From positions 1 through 49,226 of the forward strand of contig CAJKQX010000008.1 in NCBI GenBank assembly GCA_905202125.1: 49,226 nt of DNA, in the 5' to 3' direction. Positions 1-8,351 of this stretch are shown here, one piece after another (positions within the stretch are counted from its first letter, which is position 1; each line of letters starts with the position of its first letter). The notes beneath the pieces are model-generated. The model made no database searches. It had not been told where the DNA came from and worked only from the letters and a program-made list of their open reading frames with translations. Origin of the DNA: an uncultured Prevotella sp. (GTDB taxonomy: Bacteria; Bacteroidota; Bacteroidia; Bacteroidales; Bacteroidaceae). Both the position numbers and the translations under genes were made by a program.

Positions 1-22
1 CACGACTGGTAACGAATCTAAC

Positions 23-211
23 CTACGTGGCTATAGTTTTCGGACAGTCTCCCCCCCATGTGGGTTCAAACTGCAGGGCATTGGTACCTTTGGCTCTGAA
101 AGAGAAGCCGTATTTGCCGGATGTCCCTGCTTGTGTGGATTTCCAACCGTCCTGTGCCAGTGAGGCTGTGCACATGGCTACGGCCAATGATAAAACGTAC
201 AGTTTTTTCAT
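23..211 (-). CDS. small secreted peptide, function unknown (62 aa)
   Basis: A 62-residue product beginning MKKLYVLSL has a clear N-terminal signal peptide (Lys-Lys, hydrophobic core, small residues ending in ASLAQ near residue 20), so the mature part would be only about 42 residues outside the cytoplasm. I chose the ATG at 209-211 because it places the signal peptide at the N terminus; the frame is open further upstream but that part is polar. A TAnnTTTG promoter box lies at 335-342. The reading frame crosses a run of seven G on the coding strand near 50-56, shortly before the stop, so the protein may be the N-terminal part of a longer gene broken by a frameshift. A one-base insertion also meets a stop within about a dozen codons. 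I do not recognise the family. Confidence 0.5.
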   Translation of the reverse strand: MKKLYVLSLAVAMCTASLAQDGWKSTQAGTSGKYGFSFRAKGTNALQFEPTWGGDCPKTIAT

Positions 212-334
212 AAATGTCTGTTTCTGCGGATTTTTATTGTTTCGTTTATGCATTAATATTGGAAAATGTCTCAGCAAAACGGATATCCGCAGGCGTTTTA
301 TTCGTTTTGTCGTGATTCATTTTCATTCAGGGCG

Positions 335-342
335 CAAAGTTA
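335..342 (-). promoter_or_regulatory. -7 box of the small secreted peptide gene
   Basis: The minus strand reads TAACTTTG, matching the Bacteroidetes -7 consensus TAnnTTTG. A TTTG lies 23 bases upstream, slightly longer spacing than the usual 19-21. It would give a leader of about 115 bases before the ATG at 211. Confidence 0.45.
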
Positions 343-420
343 ATACTTTCTGAATATATTCGAAACAAATTGTTGCAAAAAATTTGTATATTTTATCAAA
401 ATGATTATTGTGAAATAAAA

Positions 421-460
421 ATGCGCCCTGCATATCATTGCGATATGGAGCAGGGCGCAT
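421..460 (-). terminator. intrinsic terminator after lgt
   Basis: A perfect 11-bp stem, ATGCGCCCTGC at 421-431 paired with 450-460, is extended internally by CATATC/GATATG pairing. On the minus strand it is followed by a T-run, so it would end the ychF-lgt transcript. A shorter T-run on the other side makes it potentially bidirectional. Nothing else is apparent between 212 and 521 apart from AT-rich DNA and the promoter box at 335. Confidence 0.85.
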
Positions 461-521
461 TTTTTCATTTACATGTATCCGTATGATGTACGGACAGAGT
501 GGGGGAGATGTACCGTCGTGG

Positions 522-1367
522 TTATTCTCTTTTGCCTATCAAGTCCATCCATTTGCCGCCGGCCATACAGGCTATGCCGATGATGATGAATGGCAGGGAC
601 AGCACCTGACCCATGTTGATGGGCATGGCGGCCTCAAACGACTCTTGTATCTCTTTGGTGTACTCGATGAGGAAGCGGGCTGTGAAGATATAAGTCAGGC
701 ACAGTCCGAAGAAGAATCCCGTGCCCACACGCTGCGGCATGCGGCGGTAGAGCGCCCATCCGATGATGAGCAGCAGGGCGTAGGCGAGTGCCTCGTAGAG
801 TTGTCCGGGATGGCGGGGCATCATGTCGACACGCTCGAAGACGAAGGCCCAGGGCACGTCGGTCACCTTGCCTATTATCTCGGAGTTCATCAGGTTGCCC
901 ATGCGTATGAAGAAGGCTGTCACGGGGGTGGCTATGGCGATGTTGTCGAGCACGCGCCAGAGGTTCAACTTGCTCTTGCGCACATACACCAAGAGACCTG
1001 TCATGAGGCCGATGGTGCCGCCGTGGGATGCCAGTCCGCGATAGCCGGTGAACCGCCATCCGTCGTCGCCAATCTCTATGGGCAGGAACATCTCGACGAA
1101 ATGCTGCCACGATGAGAGGAAATAGGCGGGCTCATAAAACAGGCAGTGGCCCAGACGGGCGCCGACAAGGATGCCCACGAAACAGTACATGAAGAGCGGG
1201 TCGAAGAGCTCGTCCTTGATCCGTTGTTCGCGGTACAGTTTTTTCACGATGAGGTAGGCGAAGAGCAGACCCACGAGCCAACACAGCGAGTACCAGTGAA
1301 TGGCTACTGGTCCGATGCGCATGGCTGTGGTGTCCGGATGCCACATGATGTATGAAAAGATGTTCAT
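522..1367 (-). CDS. lgt: prolipoprotein diacylglyceryl transferase Lgt
   Basis: This inner-membrane enzyme transfers diacylglycerol from phosphatidylglycerol to the lipobox cysteine of prolipoproteins, the first step of lipoprotein maturation. The 281-residue protein has about seven hydrophobic segments. It carries the family motifs HGG at residues 115-117 and R155-x-G-N158...N161-x-E163 (RMGNLMNSEIIG), plus the HPGQLYE motif further on. Length is normal. The start lies 14 bases after the ychF stop, so the two genes are probably co-transcribed, ending at the hairpin at 421-460. No key residue appears missing. Confidence 0.96.
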   Translation of the reverse strand: MNIFSYIMWHPDTTAMRIGPVAIHWYSLCWLVGLLFAYLIVKKLYREQRIKDELFDPLFMYCFVGILVGARLGHCLFYEPAYFLSSWQHFVEMFLPIEIGDDGWRFTGYRGLASHGGTIGLMTGLLVYVRKSKLNLWRVLDNIAIATPVTAFFIRMGNLMNSEIIGKVTDVPWAFVFERVDMMPRHPGQLYEALAYALLLIIGWALYRRMPQRVGTGFFFGLCLTYIFTARFLIEYTKEIQESFEAAMPINMGQVLSLPFIIIGIACMAGGKWMDLIGKRE

Positions 1368-1381
1368 GTATGTCGTATGAT

Positions 1382-2488
1382 TTATACGTTAAAGCGGAAG
1401 TGCATGATGTCGCCGTCCTGCACGATGTAGTCCTTGCCCTCGACAGCCAGCTTGCCGGCCTCGCGCACGGCGGCCTCCGAACCGTACTTGATATAATCCT
1501 CGTATTTTATCACTTCGGCGCGGATGAATCCCTTCTCAAAGTCGGTGTGTATCACTCCGGCACACTGCGGGGCTTTCCATCCTTTGTGGTAGGTCCATGC
1601 CTTCACCTCCATCTCGCCGGCGGTGATGAATGTCTCGAGATTGAGCAGGGCGTAGGCCTTCTTTATCAGTCGGTTGACACCGCTCTCCTCGAGTCCGAGC
1701 TCTTCGAGAAACATCTGTTTGTCCTCGTAGGTTTCGAGTCCGGCGATGTCTTCCTCGGTCTTGGCGGCTATGACGAGCATCTCGGCGCCTTCGCTCTTGG
1801 CCACTTCTTCCACCATACGGGAGTAGCTGTTGCCCTCTTTGGCCGAGCCCTCGTCCACGTTGCATACATAGAGCACGGGTTTGGCGGTGAGAAGGAAGAG
1901 GTCGTGGGCCACCTTCTGTTCCTCCTTGCTCTCAAAGGTCACGGTGCGGGCGTTGAGACCCTTGTCGATGGCGGCCTTGTAGGCCTCGAGCACCGACACG
2001 GCTATCTTGGCGTCCTTGTTGTTGCCCACCGATGCTATCTTCTGTTGCTTGGACAATTGTCCCTCTATGGTCTCGAGGTCCTTGAGCTGCAGTTCGGTGT
2101 CGATAATCTCCTTGTCTTCGAGCGGGTTGACGGCACTGCCGTTCTCGCGCACGATATTGTCATCGTCGAAGCAGCGCAGCACGTGTATGATGGCGTCCGT
2201 CTCGCGGATGTTGCCGAGGAACTTGTTGCCCAGACCTTCGCCTTTGGAGGCTCCCTTGACGAGTCCGGCGATGTCCACTATCTCGCAAGTGGCGGGCACG
2301 ATGCGTCCCGGATGCACTATCTCGGCCAGTTTGCCGAGACGCTCGTCGGGCACGGTGATGACGCCTACGTTGGGTTCTATTGTGCAGAATGGAAAGTTGG
2401 CTGCCTGTGCTTTGGCATTGGACAGACAGTTGAACAGTGTGGACTTACCGACGTTGGGCAGTCCCACGATACCACATTTTAATGACAT
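1382..2488 (-). CDS. ychF: redox-regulated ATPase YchF (Obg-like)
   Basis: A 368-residue member of the TRAFAC/Obg-related P-loop NTPases, close to the normal 363-366 residues. The G1 loop GLPNVGKST is at residues 9-17, and the usual GTPase NKxD is replaced by NVDE, the change that makes this family prefer ATP. A C-terminal TGS domain ends in DGDIMHFRFNV. In other bacteria the protein binds the ribosome and affects oxidative-stress responses and translation fidelity. It has its own TAnnTTTG box at 2520-2527 and is followed after 14 bases by lgt. Confidence 0.96.
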   Translation of the reverse strand: MSLKCGIVGLPNVGKSTLFNCLSNAKAQAANFPFCTIEPNVGVITVPDERLGKLAEIVHPGRIVPATCEIVDIAGLVKGASKGEGLGNKFLGNIRETDAIIHVLRCFDDDNIVRENGSAVNPLEDKEIIDTELQLKDLETIEGQLSKQQKIASVGNNKDAKIAVSVLEAYKAAIDKGLNARTVTFESKEEQKVAHDLFLLTAKPVLYVCNVDEGSAKEGNSYSRMVEEVAKSEGAEMLVIAAKTEEDIAGLETYEDKQMFLEELGLEESGVNRLIKKAYALLNLETFITAGEMEVKAWTYHKGWKAPQCAGVIHTDFEKGFIRAEVIKYEDYIKYGSEAAVREAGKLAVEGKDYIVQDGDIMHFRFNV

Positions 2489-2519
2489 ATCTTGATTTGA
2501 AATTATGTATAAACGTTTG

Positions 2520-2527
2520 CAAAATTA
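2520..2527 (-). promoter_or_regulatory. -7 box for ychF-lgt
   Basis: The minus strand reads TAATTTTG, matching TAnnTTTG, 31 bases upstream of the ychF ATG. No convincing -33 TTTG is seen at the right spacing. Confidence 0.45.
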
Positions 2528-2602
2528 CTACTTTTAATTGACATTCCCTGTTTTTGTGCGTGGGAAATGTGATATTCGGGGATACGCGCCCCTGTCAGGC
2601 AT

Positions 2603-3748
2603 CTATGCCAGGAGCTTGTGCATCAGGTCGATATCCATTGTCACCTCGCCCTCGATGACGTATTTGCCGCGCTGCGACTCTACTCGGTGCAGTATGTCTT
2701 CGGCCTTCCCGCGGTCGTTGTCCATGCGCAGGGCCATGGCGCAGAGCACACGCTGTTTCGACGACATGAACGCGGCCGAGCGCTCGATGTATTGGCGCAG
2801 GGTGGGGGTGAGCATCCGGGCGGCATCCTCCACACGCCCCAAGGCGAGCGAGGTGTATATCAGTTCGGACCTAAGCTCGCAGGTTATCAATCTCGGCATC
2901 TTGTCGCCATCGGTGTTTATGGCCGTGAGCACATCGTGGGCCTCCTCTGTATGTCCCTCGTCGAGCAAGCGTGAGGCTATGATCGTACGCGTGACGGTGT
3001 GGAGAAGGTTGCAGGGTGGGGTGGTGAGGTCGTCCTCGAACCACTCGTCGGGCATGTCGCGCAGACGCATGCCGTCCTGTGCCAGTGCGTTGACGCGCAA
3101 TTGCAGGGCAAAGTGGCGGCGGCTCTCGGGATGGCGCCACAGCGTCATGATGTTGTGGGCGTCGTTGGGCATGCCGGCACTGGTCATCGGTATGCCGTTG
3201 AGAATGAACGCGAAGGCTCCGCTGAGACCGAGCATTATGAGGAACATCAGCTGCAAGCCGGAGAGATGTCCCGGGTGGGCGGCGGCAGCGGCAATGGCCA
3301 GCAGCACCGTGAACAGATTGAAGACCACGCCTCCGGCATTGTATATCACGAAGGGCAGTCGGTCCGTCGGTCCGTCGGGCGGCGTCATGATACATTGTCC
3401 TCCGGTGCCTGCCAGTGAGAATCTGCGCAGAGTCCAACGTCCCTCGCGGCGCAACAGCGTGAGGCTGAATATGCGGAACGACACGAAGCGGTAGCCAGTG
3501 AGCAGTCCGCCCACGAGATGGCCGCCCTCATGGCCGATAATCTGTATCAACATGCACAGCACGAACATCACGATGCCCATGACTGCGGCAAAGACTGTCT
3601 CGCCTATCTCCAAGGTCCTCAGATTGTGCATGAAACGCTCCATGGTGATGTCTGTGAACAACGCTATGGCAACAGCTGCCAACAGCAGTCCTAGGCACAT
3701 GCCGACGGCGAGAGACGCGATGAACTTGAATATCGTTTTCGTTTTCAT
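2603..3748 (-). CDS. putative M50-type membrane metalloprotease with C-terminal soluble tail
   Basis: A 381-residue membrane protein. Hydrophobic segments surround HEGGH at residues 73-77, an HExxH zinc site inside a membrane helix as in site-2-protease (M50) families. A second motif, NGIPMTSAGMPND near residues 192-204, resembles the NPxxxxDG third-ligand motif of that group. About 170 residues after the last membrane segment are charged, helical and possibly TPR-like. It lies 51 bases downstream of polA and upstream of ychF on the same strand. M50 enzymes cleave transmembrane substrates, but the substrate here is unknown. It is much shorter than RseP and shows no PDZ domain, so it is not RseP itself. 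Confidence 0.72.
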   Translation of the reverse strand: MKTKTIFKFIASLAVGMCLGLLLAAVAIALFTDITMERFMHNLRTLEIGETVFAAVMGIVMFVLCMLIQIIGHEGGHLVGGLLTGYRFVSFRIFSLTLLRREGRWTLRRFSLAGTGGQCIMTPPDGPTDRLPFVIYNAGGVVFNLFTVLLAIAAAAAHPGHLSGLQLMFLIMLGLSGAFAFILNGIPMTSAGMPNDAHNIMTLWRHPESRRHFALQLRVNALAQDGMRLRDMPDEWFEDDLTTPPCNLLHTVTRTIIASRLLDEGHTEEAHDVLTAINTDGDKMPRLITCELRSELIYTSLALGRVEDAARMLTPTLRQYIERSAAFMSSKQRVLCAMALRMDNDRGKAEDILHRVESQRGKYVIEGEVTMDIDLMHKLLA

Positions 3749-3799
3749 TTCGTGAATTGTATGTTTGGTCTTTGATATGTTTGTACGGCGTGGCGTTTG

Positions 3800-6562
3800 T
3801 CAATGGGCTTCGAGCCAGTTGGCGCCCCATCCCGAGTCGGCCACGAGCGGCACGTTGAGTTTATAGGCTCCTTGCATCTCGCTGAGCACTATCTCTTCCA
3901 CCTTCTCCTTCTCTTCGGGATAGACGCTGAAGTTGAGTTCGTCGTGCACCTGAAGAATCATTTTCGAACGTATGTTCTCCTCCTTGAATCGCCGGGCGAT
4001 GCGTATCATTGCTATCTTGATGATATCCGCCGCCGTGCCTTGTATCGGGGCGTTGATGGCGTTGCGCTCGGCGAAGTTGCGGACGGTGGCATTGCGCGAT
4101 GTGATATCGGGCAGATAGCGCCGTCGTCCCGACATTGTCACGGCGTAACCGCGGCTCCGGGCCGTCTCCTTGCACGTGTCCATATACTGCGCCACCTTCG
4201 GGAATGTGCTGAAATAACCGTCGATGAGCTCCGTTGCCTCGGCGCGACTGATGTCGAGACGCTCGGCCAGACCGAACACGGTGATGCCGTAGATGATGCC
4301 GAAATTGGCTCGCTTGGCCCGTGTGCGCTGGTCACGCGACACCTCGGTAATGTTCTTTTTGTATATCTTGGCGGCCGTGGCGGCATGTATGTCGTGCCCC
4401 TCGCGGAAGGCCTCGATCATATTCTCGTCGCCACTGAGATGAGCCATGACGCGCAGCTCTATCTGCGAGTAGTCGGCCGAGAAGAACAGACAGCCCTCCT
4501 CGGGAATGAAACAGCGGCGTATCTCCTTGCCGTCCTCGCCGCGGACGGGAATGTTCTGCAGATTGGGATCGCTCGACGAGAGACGTCCGGTGGACGTGAC
4601 GGTCTGGTTGAACGATGTGTGTATGTGTCCCGTACGGCCGTTGATGAGCTTGGGCAGGGCATCTACGTACGTGCCGAGGAGCTTTTTCAGTCCGCGGTGG
4701 GCGAGGATGTCGGCCACTATGGGGCTCTTGTGCTTGAGTTGTTGGAGCACCTCTTCGGACGTGACATACTGACCCGTCTTCGTCTTCTTGGGTTTTTCCA
4801 CAATCTTCAACTTGTCGAAGAGAATCTCTCCCACCTGTTTGGGCGAGGCGATGTTGAACTCTTGTCCGGCCTCGGTGTAGATGTTCTGTTCGATTTCGTG
4901 CAGCCGTTCGGTGAGCGACACCGATGTCTCTTTCAGCGCGTCGGTGTCCAGGCGCACGCCGTTGAGCTCCATCTCTGCCAGCACGGGCATCAGCGGCATC
5001 TCTATATTATAGAATATGTCTTCGGCATCGTATTCCTTCAGTTTCCCGCGCAGCACGTTGTAGAGCCGCAGGGTGATGTCGGCGTCCTCGGCAGCGTACT
5101 CGTATACCTCCGCGGGCGAGAGGTCGCGCATGCTGCGCTGGTTCTTGCCGCGCGGACCGATGAGCTCGTCGATGTGTATGGTGCGATAGCCGAGGAGCGT
5201 CTCGGCCATGTAGTCCATGTTGTGACGGAGCTCGGGCTGAATCACATAGTGGGCTATCATCGTGTCGAACATCGGTCCGGCCACATGCACACCGTAGCGT
5301 CGGAGCACCTCGATGTCGTATTTCAGATTTTGTCCGATTTTCAGGATTTCGGCGTTTTCGTATAACGGTTTGAATATGTTTACGATTTTTTGCGCTTTTT
5401 CACAATCCGAAGGAACAGCCACGTAAAATGCCTTTTTTTCTTCGACAGAGAAGCTCAAACCCACCAATTCGGCGTCGATAGTGTTCGTGGAGGTGGTCTC
5501 CGTGTCTAAACTGAGAATTCGTTTTGTCAAAAAAAAGTCAAGGATTTTCTTCGCATCATTCTCATTCTCAATCAATTGATAGTCGTGAGGAGTGGTTTGA
5601 AGTGTCTCAAAACTCGCGTTTTTTGAAATTTCCGGTCGGTCGGTCGGATTTTCGCCAAATAAATCGAGTTGTAAATTATCGCTTTTTTTATTATTTTTCG
5701 ATTTGTTAAGAATCTTGTCCGTGAGACTGTTGAACTCGAGTTCGGCGAACAATTTTCGCAGTTTAGGCTCGTCCGGATCCTTGCAAGCCAGATTTCCCAA
5801 ATCGAGACTGATGGGCACATCGGTACGGATGGTGGCGAGGAAACGCGACACGCGGATGTCGTCGATGGCCGTCTCCACTTTCTCGCGCAACTTACCCTTG
5901 ATGCGGTCGGTGCCCGAGAGAAGGTTGTCGATAGATCCAAACTCATTGATAAGTTTCACGGCGGTCTTCTCACCCACACCCGGACAACCCGGGAAATTGT
6001 CGGCCGAGTCGCCCATGAGCGCCAAGAGGTCGATGACCTGCGCCGGAGATGAGATGCCATACTTGGAGCACACCTCCGCCGGACCCATCACCTCGTATCC
6101 TCCGCCGTGGCGCGGACGATACATGAACACGTTGTCGCTCACGAGTTGGCCGTAGTCCTTGTCGGGCGTGAGCATGTAGGTGGGTATGCCAGCCTGTCCG
6201 GCCATAGTGGCCAGAGTGCCTATCACGTCGTCGGCCTCGAACCCGTCCACCTGGAGTGCGGGTATGTGCATGGCTTCGATGATTTCCTTTATTATAGGTA
6301 CGGAGGCCTTGATGTCCTCGGGCGTCTCCTCGCGCTGGGCCTTGTAGGCAGGGTAGGCCTCGTCGCGGAAGGTGCGTCCGTGGTCGAACGCCACACCGAT
6401 ATGCGTGGGTTGCTCTTTGGTGATAATCTCGTTGAGGGTATTGACAAAGCCGAGAATGGCCGATGTGTTGAAACCGTTTTTGGTGTGTCGCGGATTCTTG
6501 ATGAACGCATAGTACGAACGATATATCAGCGCGTATGCGTCCAAGAGAAACAGTTTATCCAT
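3800..6562 (-). CDS. polA: DNA polymerase I
   Basis: A 920-residue family A polymerase with all three domains. The 5' nuclease occupies residues 1 to about 285, with acidic residues such as those in GFEADD and ALMGDSADNF. The 3'-5' exonuclease keeps its Exo I DTE (D353, E355), Exo II NLKYD and Exo III YAAEDAD motifs, so proofreading should be active. The polymerase domain has motif A DYSQIELR, motif B RAKRANFGIIYG and motif C VHDE. It fills gaps and removes RNA primers in replication and repair. The linker between nuclease and exonuclease (about 285-335) is AT-rich, low-complexity and holds QLDLF at 298-302, a canonical sliding-clamp binding pentapeptide. It probably heads the polA-metalloprotease transcript. 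Confidence 0.98.
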   Translation of the reverse strand: MDKLFLLDAYALIYRSYYAFIKNPRHTKNGFNTSAILGFVNTLNEIITKEQPTHIGVAFDHGRTFRDEAYPAYKAQREETPEDIKASVPIIKEIIEAMHIPALQVDGFEADDVIGTLATMAGQAGIPTYMLTPDKDYGQLVSDNVFMYRPRHGGGYEVMGPAEVCSKYGISSPAQVIDLLALMGDSADNFPGCPGVGEKTAVKLINEFGSIDNLLSGTDRIKGKLREKVETAIDDIRVSRFLATIRTDVPISLDLGNLACKDPDEPKLRKLFAELEFNSLTDKILNKSKNNKKSDNLQLDLFGENPTDRPEISKNASFETLQTTPHDYQLIENENDAKKILDFFLTKRILSLDTETTSTNTIDAELVGLSFSVEEKKAFYVAVPSDCEKAQKIVNIFKPLYENAEILKIGQNLKYDIEVLRRYGVHVAGPMFDTMIAHYVIQPELRHNMDYMAETLLGYRTIHIDELIGPRGKNQRSMRDLSPAEVYEYAAEDADITLRLYNVLRGKLKEYDAEDIFYNIEMPLMPVLAEMELNGVRLDTDALKETSVSLTERLHEIEQNIYTEAGQEFNIASPKQVGEILFDKLKIVEKPKKTKTGQYVTSEEVLQQLKHKSPIVADILAHRGLKKLLGTYVDALPKLINGRTGHIHTSFNQTVTSTGRLSSSDPNLQNIPVRGEDGKEIRRCFIPEEGCLFFSADYSQIELRVMAHLSGDENMIEAFREGHDIHAATAAKIYKKNITEVSRDQRTRAKRANFGIIYGITVFGLAERLDISRAEATELIDGYFSTFPKVAQYMDTCKETARSRGYAVTMSGRRRYLPDITSRNATVRNFAERNAINAPIQGTAADIIKIAMIRIARRFKEENIRSKMILQVHDELNFSVYPEEKEKVEEIVLSEMQGAYKLNVPLVADSGWGANWLEAH

Positions 6563-6624
6563 GATTCTTTTTTTTATTTAGCGTAAAAGTACGAAAAAAT
6601 AATCAGTATCCGAATAAAAATCTG

Positions 6625-6632
6625 TAATTTTG
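6625..6632 (+). promoter_or_regulatory. -7 box of the polyprenyl synthase gene
   Basis: TAATTTTG matches TAnnTTTG in the divergent gap between polA and the polyprenyl synthase gene, 20 bases before the ATG. No good -33 box is seen. Confidence 0.45.
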
Positions 6633-6652
6633 TAACAAATTAGATTTCTTCG

Positions 6653-7630
6653 ATGGACCATTTATCACTGATAAGAAAACCAATAGAAGCCGAACTGGGC
6701 GATTTCATCGCATTGTTCAATGACTCGCTCTCGCATACGGACGGCCTTCTCTCACAGGCTCTCGACCATATCCGCCGGCGCACGGGCAAGCAGATGAGGC
6801 CGATGCTCATCCTGCTCATGGCAAGGAACTACGGCCGTGTGACGGACGTGACGCAGAACGCCGCCGTGGGCCTCGAACTGCTCCATACGGCGAGCCTCGT
6901 GCACGACGACGTGGTGGACGACAGTACTGAGAGGCGCGGACAGGCTTCGGTCAATGCCATTTATAATAATAAGGTGGCTGTGCTTGTCGGTGATTATCTG
7001 CTGTCCACGGCACTGCTGTGTGTGGCCCGGACGCGCAACAATACCATCGTGGAATATCTCTCCGAACTGGGTCGCACTTTGGCCAGCGGCGAGATACTCC
7101 AGTTGTCGAACATACAGAACGAGGAGATCTCGGAGGATATATATTATCAGGTGATAAAACAAAAGACCGCCGCCCTTTTCGAGGCTTGCTGTGCGATGGG
7201 TGCCCTGTCGGCCGGTGCATCGCAGGAGGATATCAAGGCGGCCCGCATGTTCGGTCAGAACATGGGCATCATCTTCCAGATACGCGACGATATATTCGAT
7301 TATTACGACTCTCCTGAGATAGGCAAACCTACCGGCAACGACATGGCCGAGGGCAAGCTCACGCTCCCTGTGATATATGCCGTGAACAAGACTCAGGATG
7401 CCGAAATGCTGCAACTGGCGCATAAGGTGAAAGACCGCACCGTCACTACCGATGAAATCGCCCGGTTGGTGGATTTTACCAAGTCTCACGGCGGCATAGA
7501 ATATGCTCATGGCCGCATGGGTGATTTCCGTAGCGATGCGCTCGCATTCCTGCAGAATAATGTGCAGTCGCAAGAGATAAGGACCGCTCTTGAGGCATAT
7601 CTCGATTTTGTGATTGAGAGGAAGAAATAG
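6653..7630 (+). CDS. trans-polyprenyl diphosphate synthase
   Basis: A 325-residue class of prenyl elongating enzyme that condenses isopentenyl diphosphate onto allylic diphosphates. The first aspartate-rich motif DDVVDD is at residues 85-90 and the second, RDDIFDYYD, near 220-228; the GKQMRP substrate-binding loop is at 45-50. The residues four and five positions before the first motif are small (S81, A80), typical of enzymes making long chains rather than C15 or C20. The likely product is the side chain of menaquinone, which would feed electrons to the fumarate reductase encoded at 15937-19422. It is transcribed divergently from polA. The stop codon at 7628-7630 directly abuts the 9-bp repeat cassette. 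Confidence 0.93.
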   Translation: MDHLSLIRKPIEAELGDFIALFNDSLSHTDGLLSQALDHIRRRTGKQMRPMLILLMARNYGRVTDVTQNAAVGLELLHTASLVHDDVVDDSTERRGQASVNAIYNNKVAVLVGDYLLSTALLCVARTRNNTIVEYLSELGRTLASGEILQLSNIQNEEISEDIYYQVIKQKTAALFEACCAMGALSAGASQEDIKAARMFGQNMGIIFQIRDDIFDYYDSPEIGKPTGNDMAEGKLTLPVIYAVNKTQDAEMLQLAHKVKDRTVTTDEIARLVDFTKSHGGIEYAHGRMGDFRSDALAFLQNNVQSQEIRTALEAYLDFVIERKK

Positions 7631-7754
7631 GGACTGGGAGGACTGGGAGTTCTGGGAGAGCTGGGAACTCTGGAGCCCGAAGACAGTTTCCGCTCAATCT
7701 TCTCAGTACTCTCAGTCCTCCCAGCTCTCCCAGAACTCCCAGTCCTCCCAGTCC
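7631..7754. repeat. 9-bp repeat block R1: perfect 36-bp inverted repeat
   Basis: The block begins on the base after the polyprenyl synthase stop codon. Its left arm, 7631-7666, is four 9-bp units (ggactggga twice, gttctggga, gagctggga). The right arm, 7719-7754, is the perfect 36-base reverse complement, and further C-rich units flank it. The loop is 7667-7718. As RNA it would form a very stable 36-bp hairpin, perhaps also a transcription barrier. It flanks the 3' side of the four-helix-bundle gene. Confidence 0.95.
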
Positions 7755-7767
7755 TCCCGCTTATCCC

Positions 7768-8319
7768 TCAATGATTCTTTCTCCACTCCGTCCTTGCCCT
7801 GTACATTTCTTCTTTTATCCCACCTTCATTTAAGAAAATGTTTTTCTGATATTCTATCAGTTTCTCGAGTAGCAAGTCAGTCTGATGTATGAGTGTTAAG
7901 GCTATGTTGGCTATTGTTTCATCGCTGCGCACCTTAATCGCTTCGCGATAATACGCGCTGTCGCTGTGTCTTCGGCATATATTTCTTGTGCGGATAGACT
8001 TGTCGCTGTCTACCGGCCATTGCTCCATGTTTCTCACTCTCAGATAGTCCTCGTAGTCAGCAAGTAGTTCCTGCAGACTTGCCTTGGCCACATTTGTCAG
8101 TCTTATCTCCGTCTCCTTAGATGTGGTGGCAGCTGCGCTACCCTCCGCGATATTCTGTTTGCCCGACCTTGCGGCCTGTATCATCTGGTCGGTTGTGCGG
8201 TCAGCTTTAGAGAGATATTTGTGTGCGAAGTAGTAGGTGATATCGTAGATACATTCCGCTTTTTGGTAGGCGATGAGAGATTTGTAATTACCCTTTTGAG
8301 GGAGGAACGGTGTGGTCAT
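7768..8319 (-). CDS. four-helix-bundle protein (23S rRNA IVS-protein family, with suffix region)
   Basis: A 183-residue protein. Residues from about 15 to 95 match the small four-helix-bundle family found in 23S rRNA intervening sequences and related to the Avd proteins of diversity-generating retroelements; the segment RSGKQNIAEGSAA near residues 51-63 is its hallmark. The rest is an extension of the kind I recall as the four-helix-bundle suffix domain. Family members are small basic helical oligomers thought to bind nucleic acid, but their role is unknown. The gene stands alone with no recognisable promoter, between two blocks of 9-bp repeats with hairpin potential. No reverse transcriptase is present, so it is not part of a DGR here. 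Confidence 0.9.
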   Translation of the reverse strand: MTTPFLPQKGNYKSLIAYQKAECIYDITYYFAHKYLSKADRTTDQMIQAARSGKQNIAEGSAAATTSKETEIRLTNVAKASLQELLADYEDYLRVRNMEQWPVDSDKSIRTRNICRRHSDSAYYREAIKVRSDETIANIALTLIHQTDLLLEKLIEYQKNIFLNEGGIKEEMYRARTEWRKNH

Positions 8320-8351
8320 AGGTGATTGGTTTTAGTGGGTTTGTTAATTGA

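Noticed and set aside
5631..5645. CGGT tetranucleotide run inside polA as a phase-variation tract
   Set aside because: Only about three and a half units, in the variable linker of an important gene; too short to suggest slippage control.
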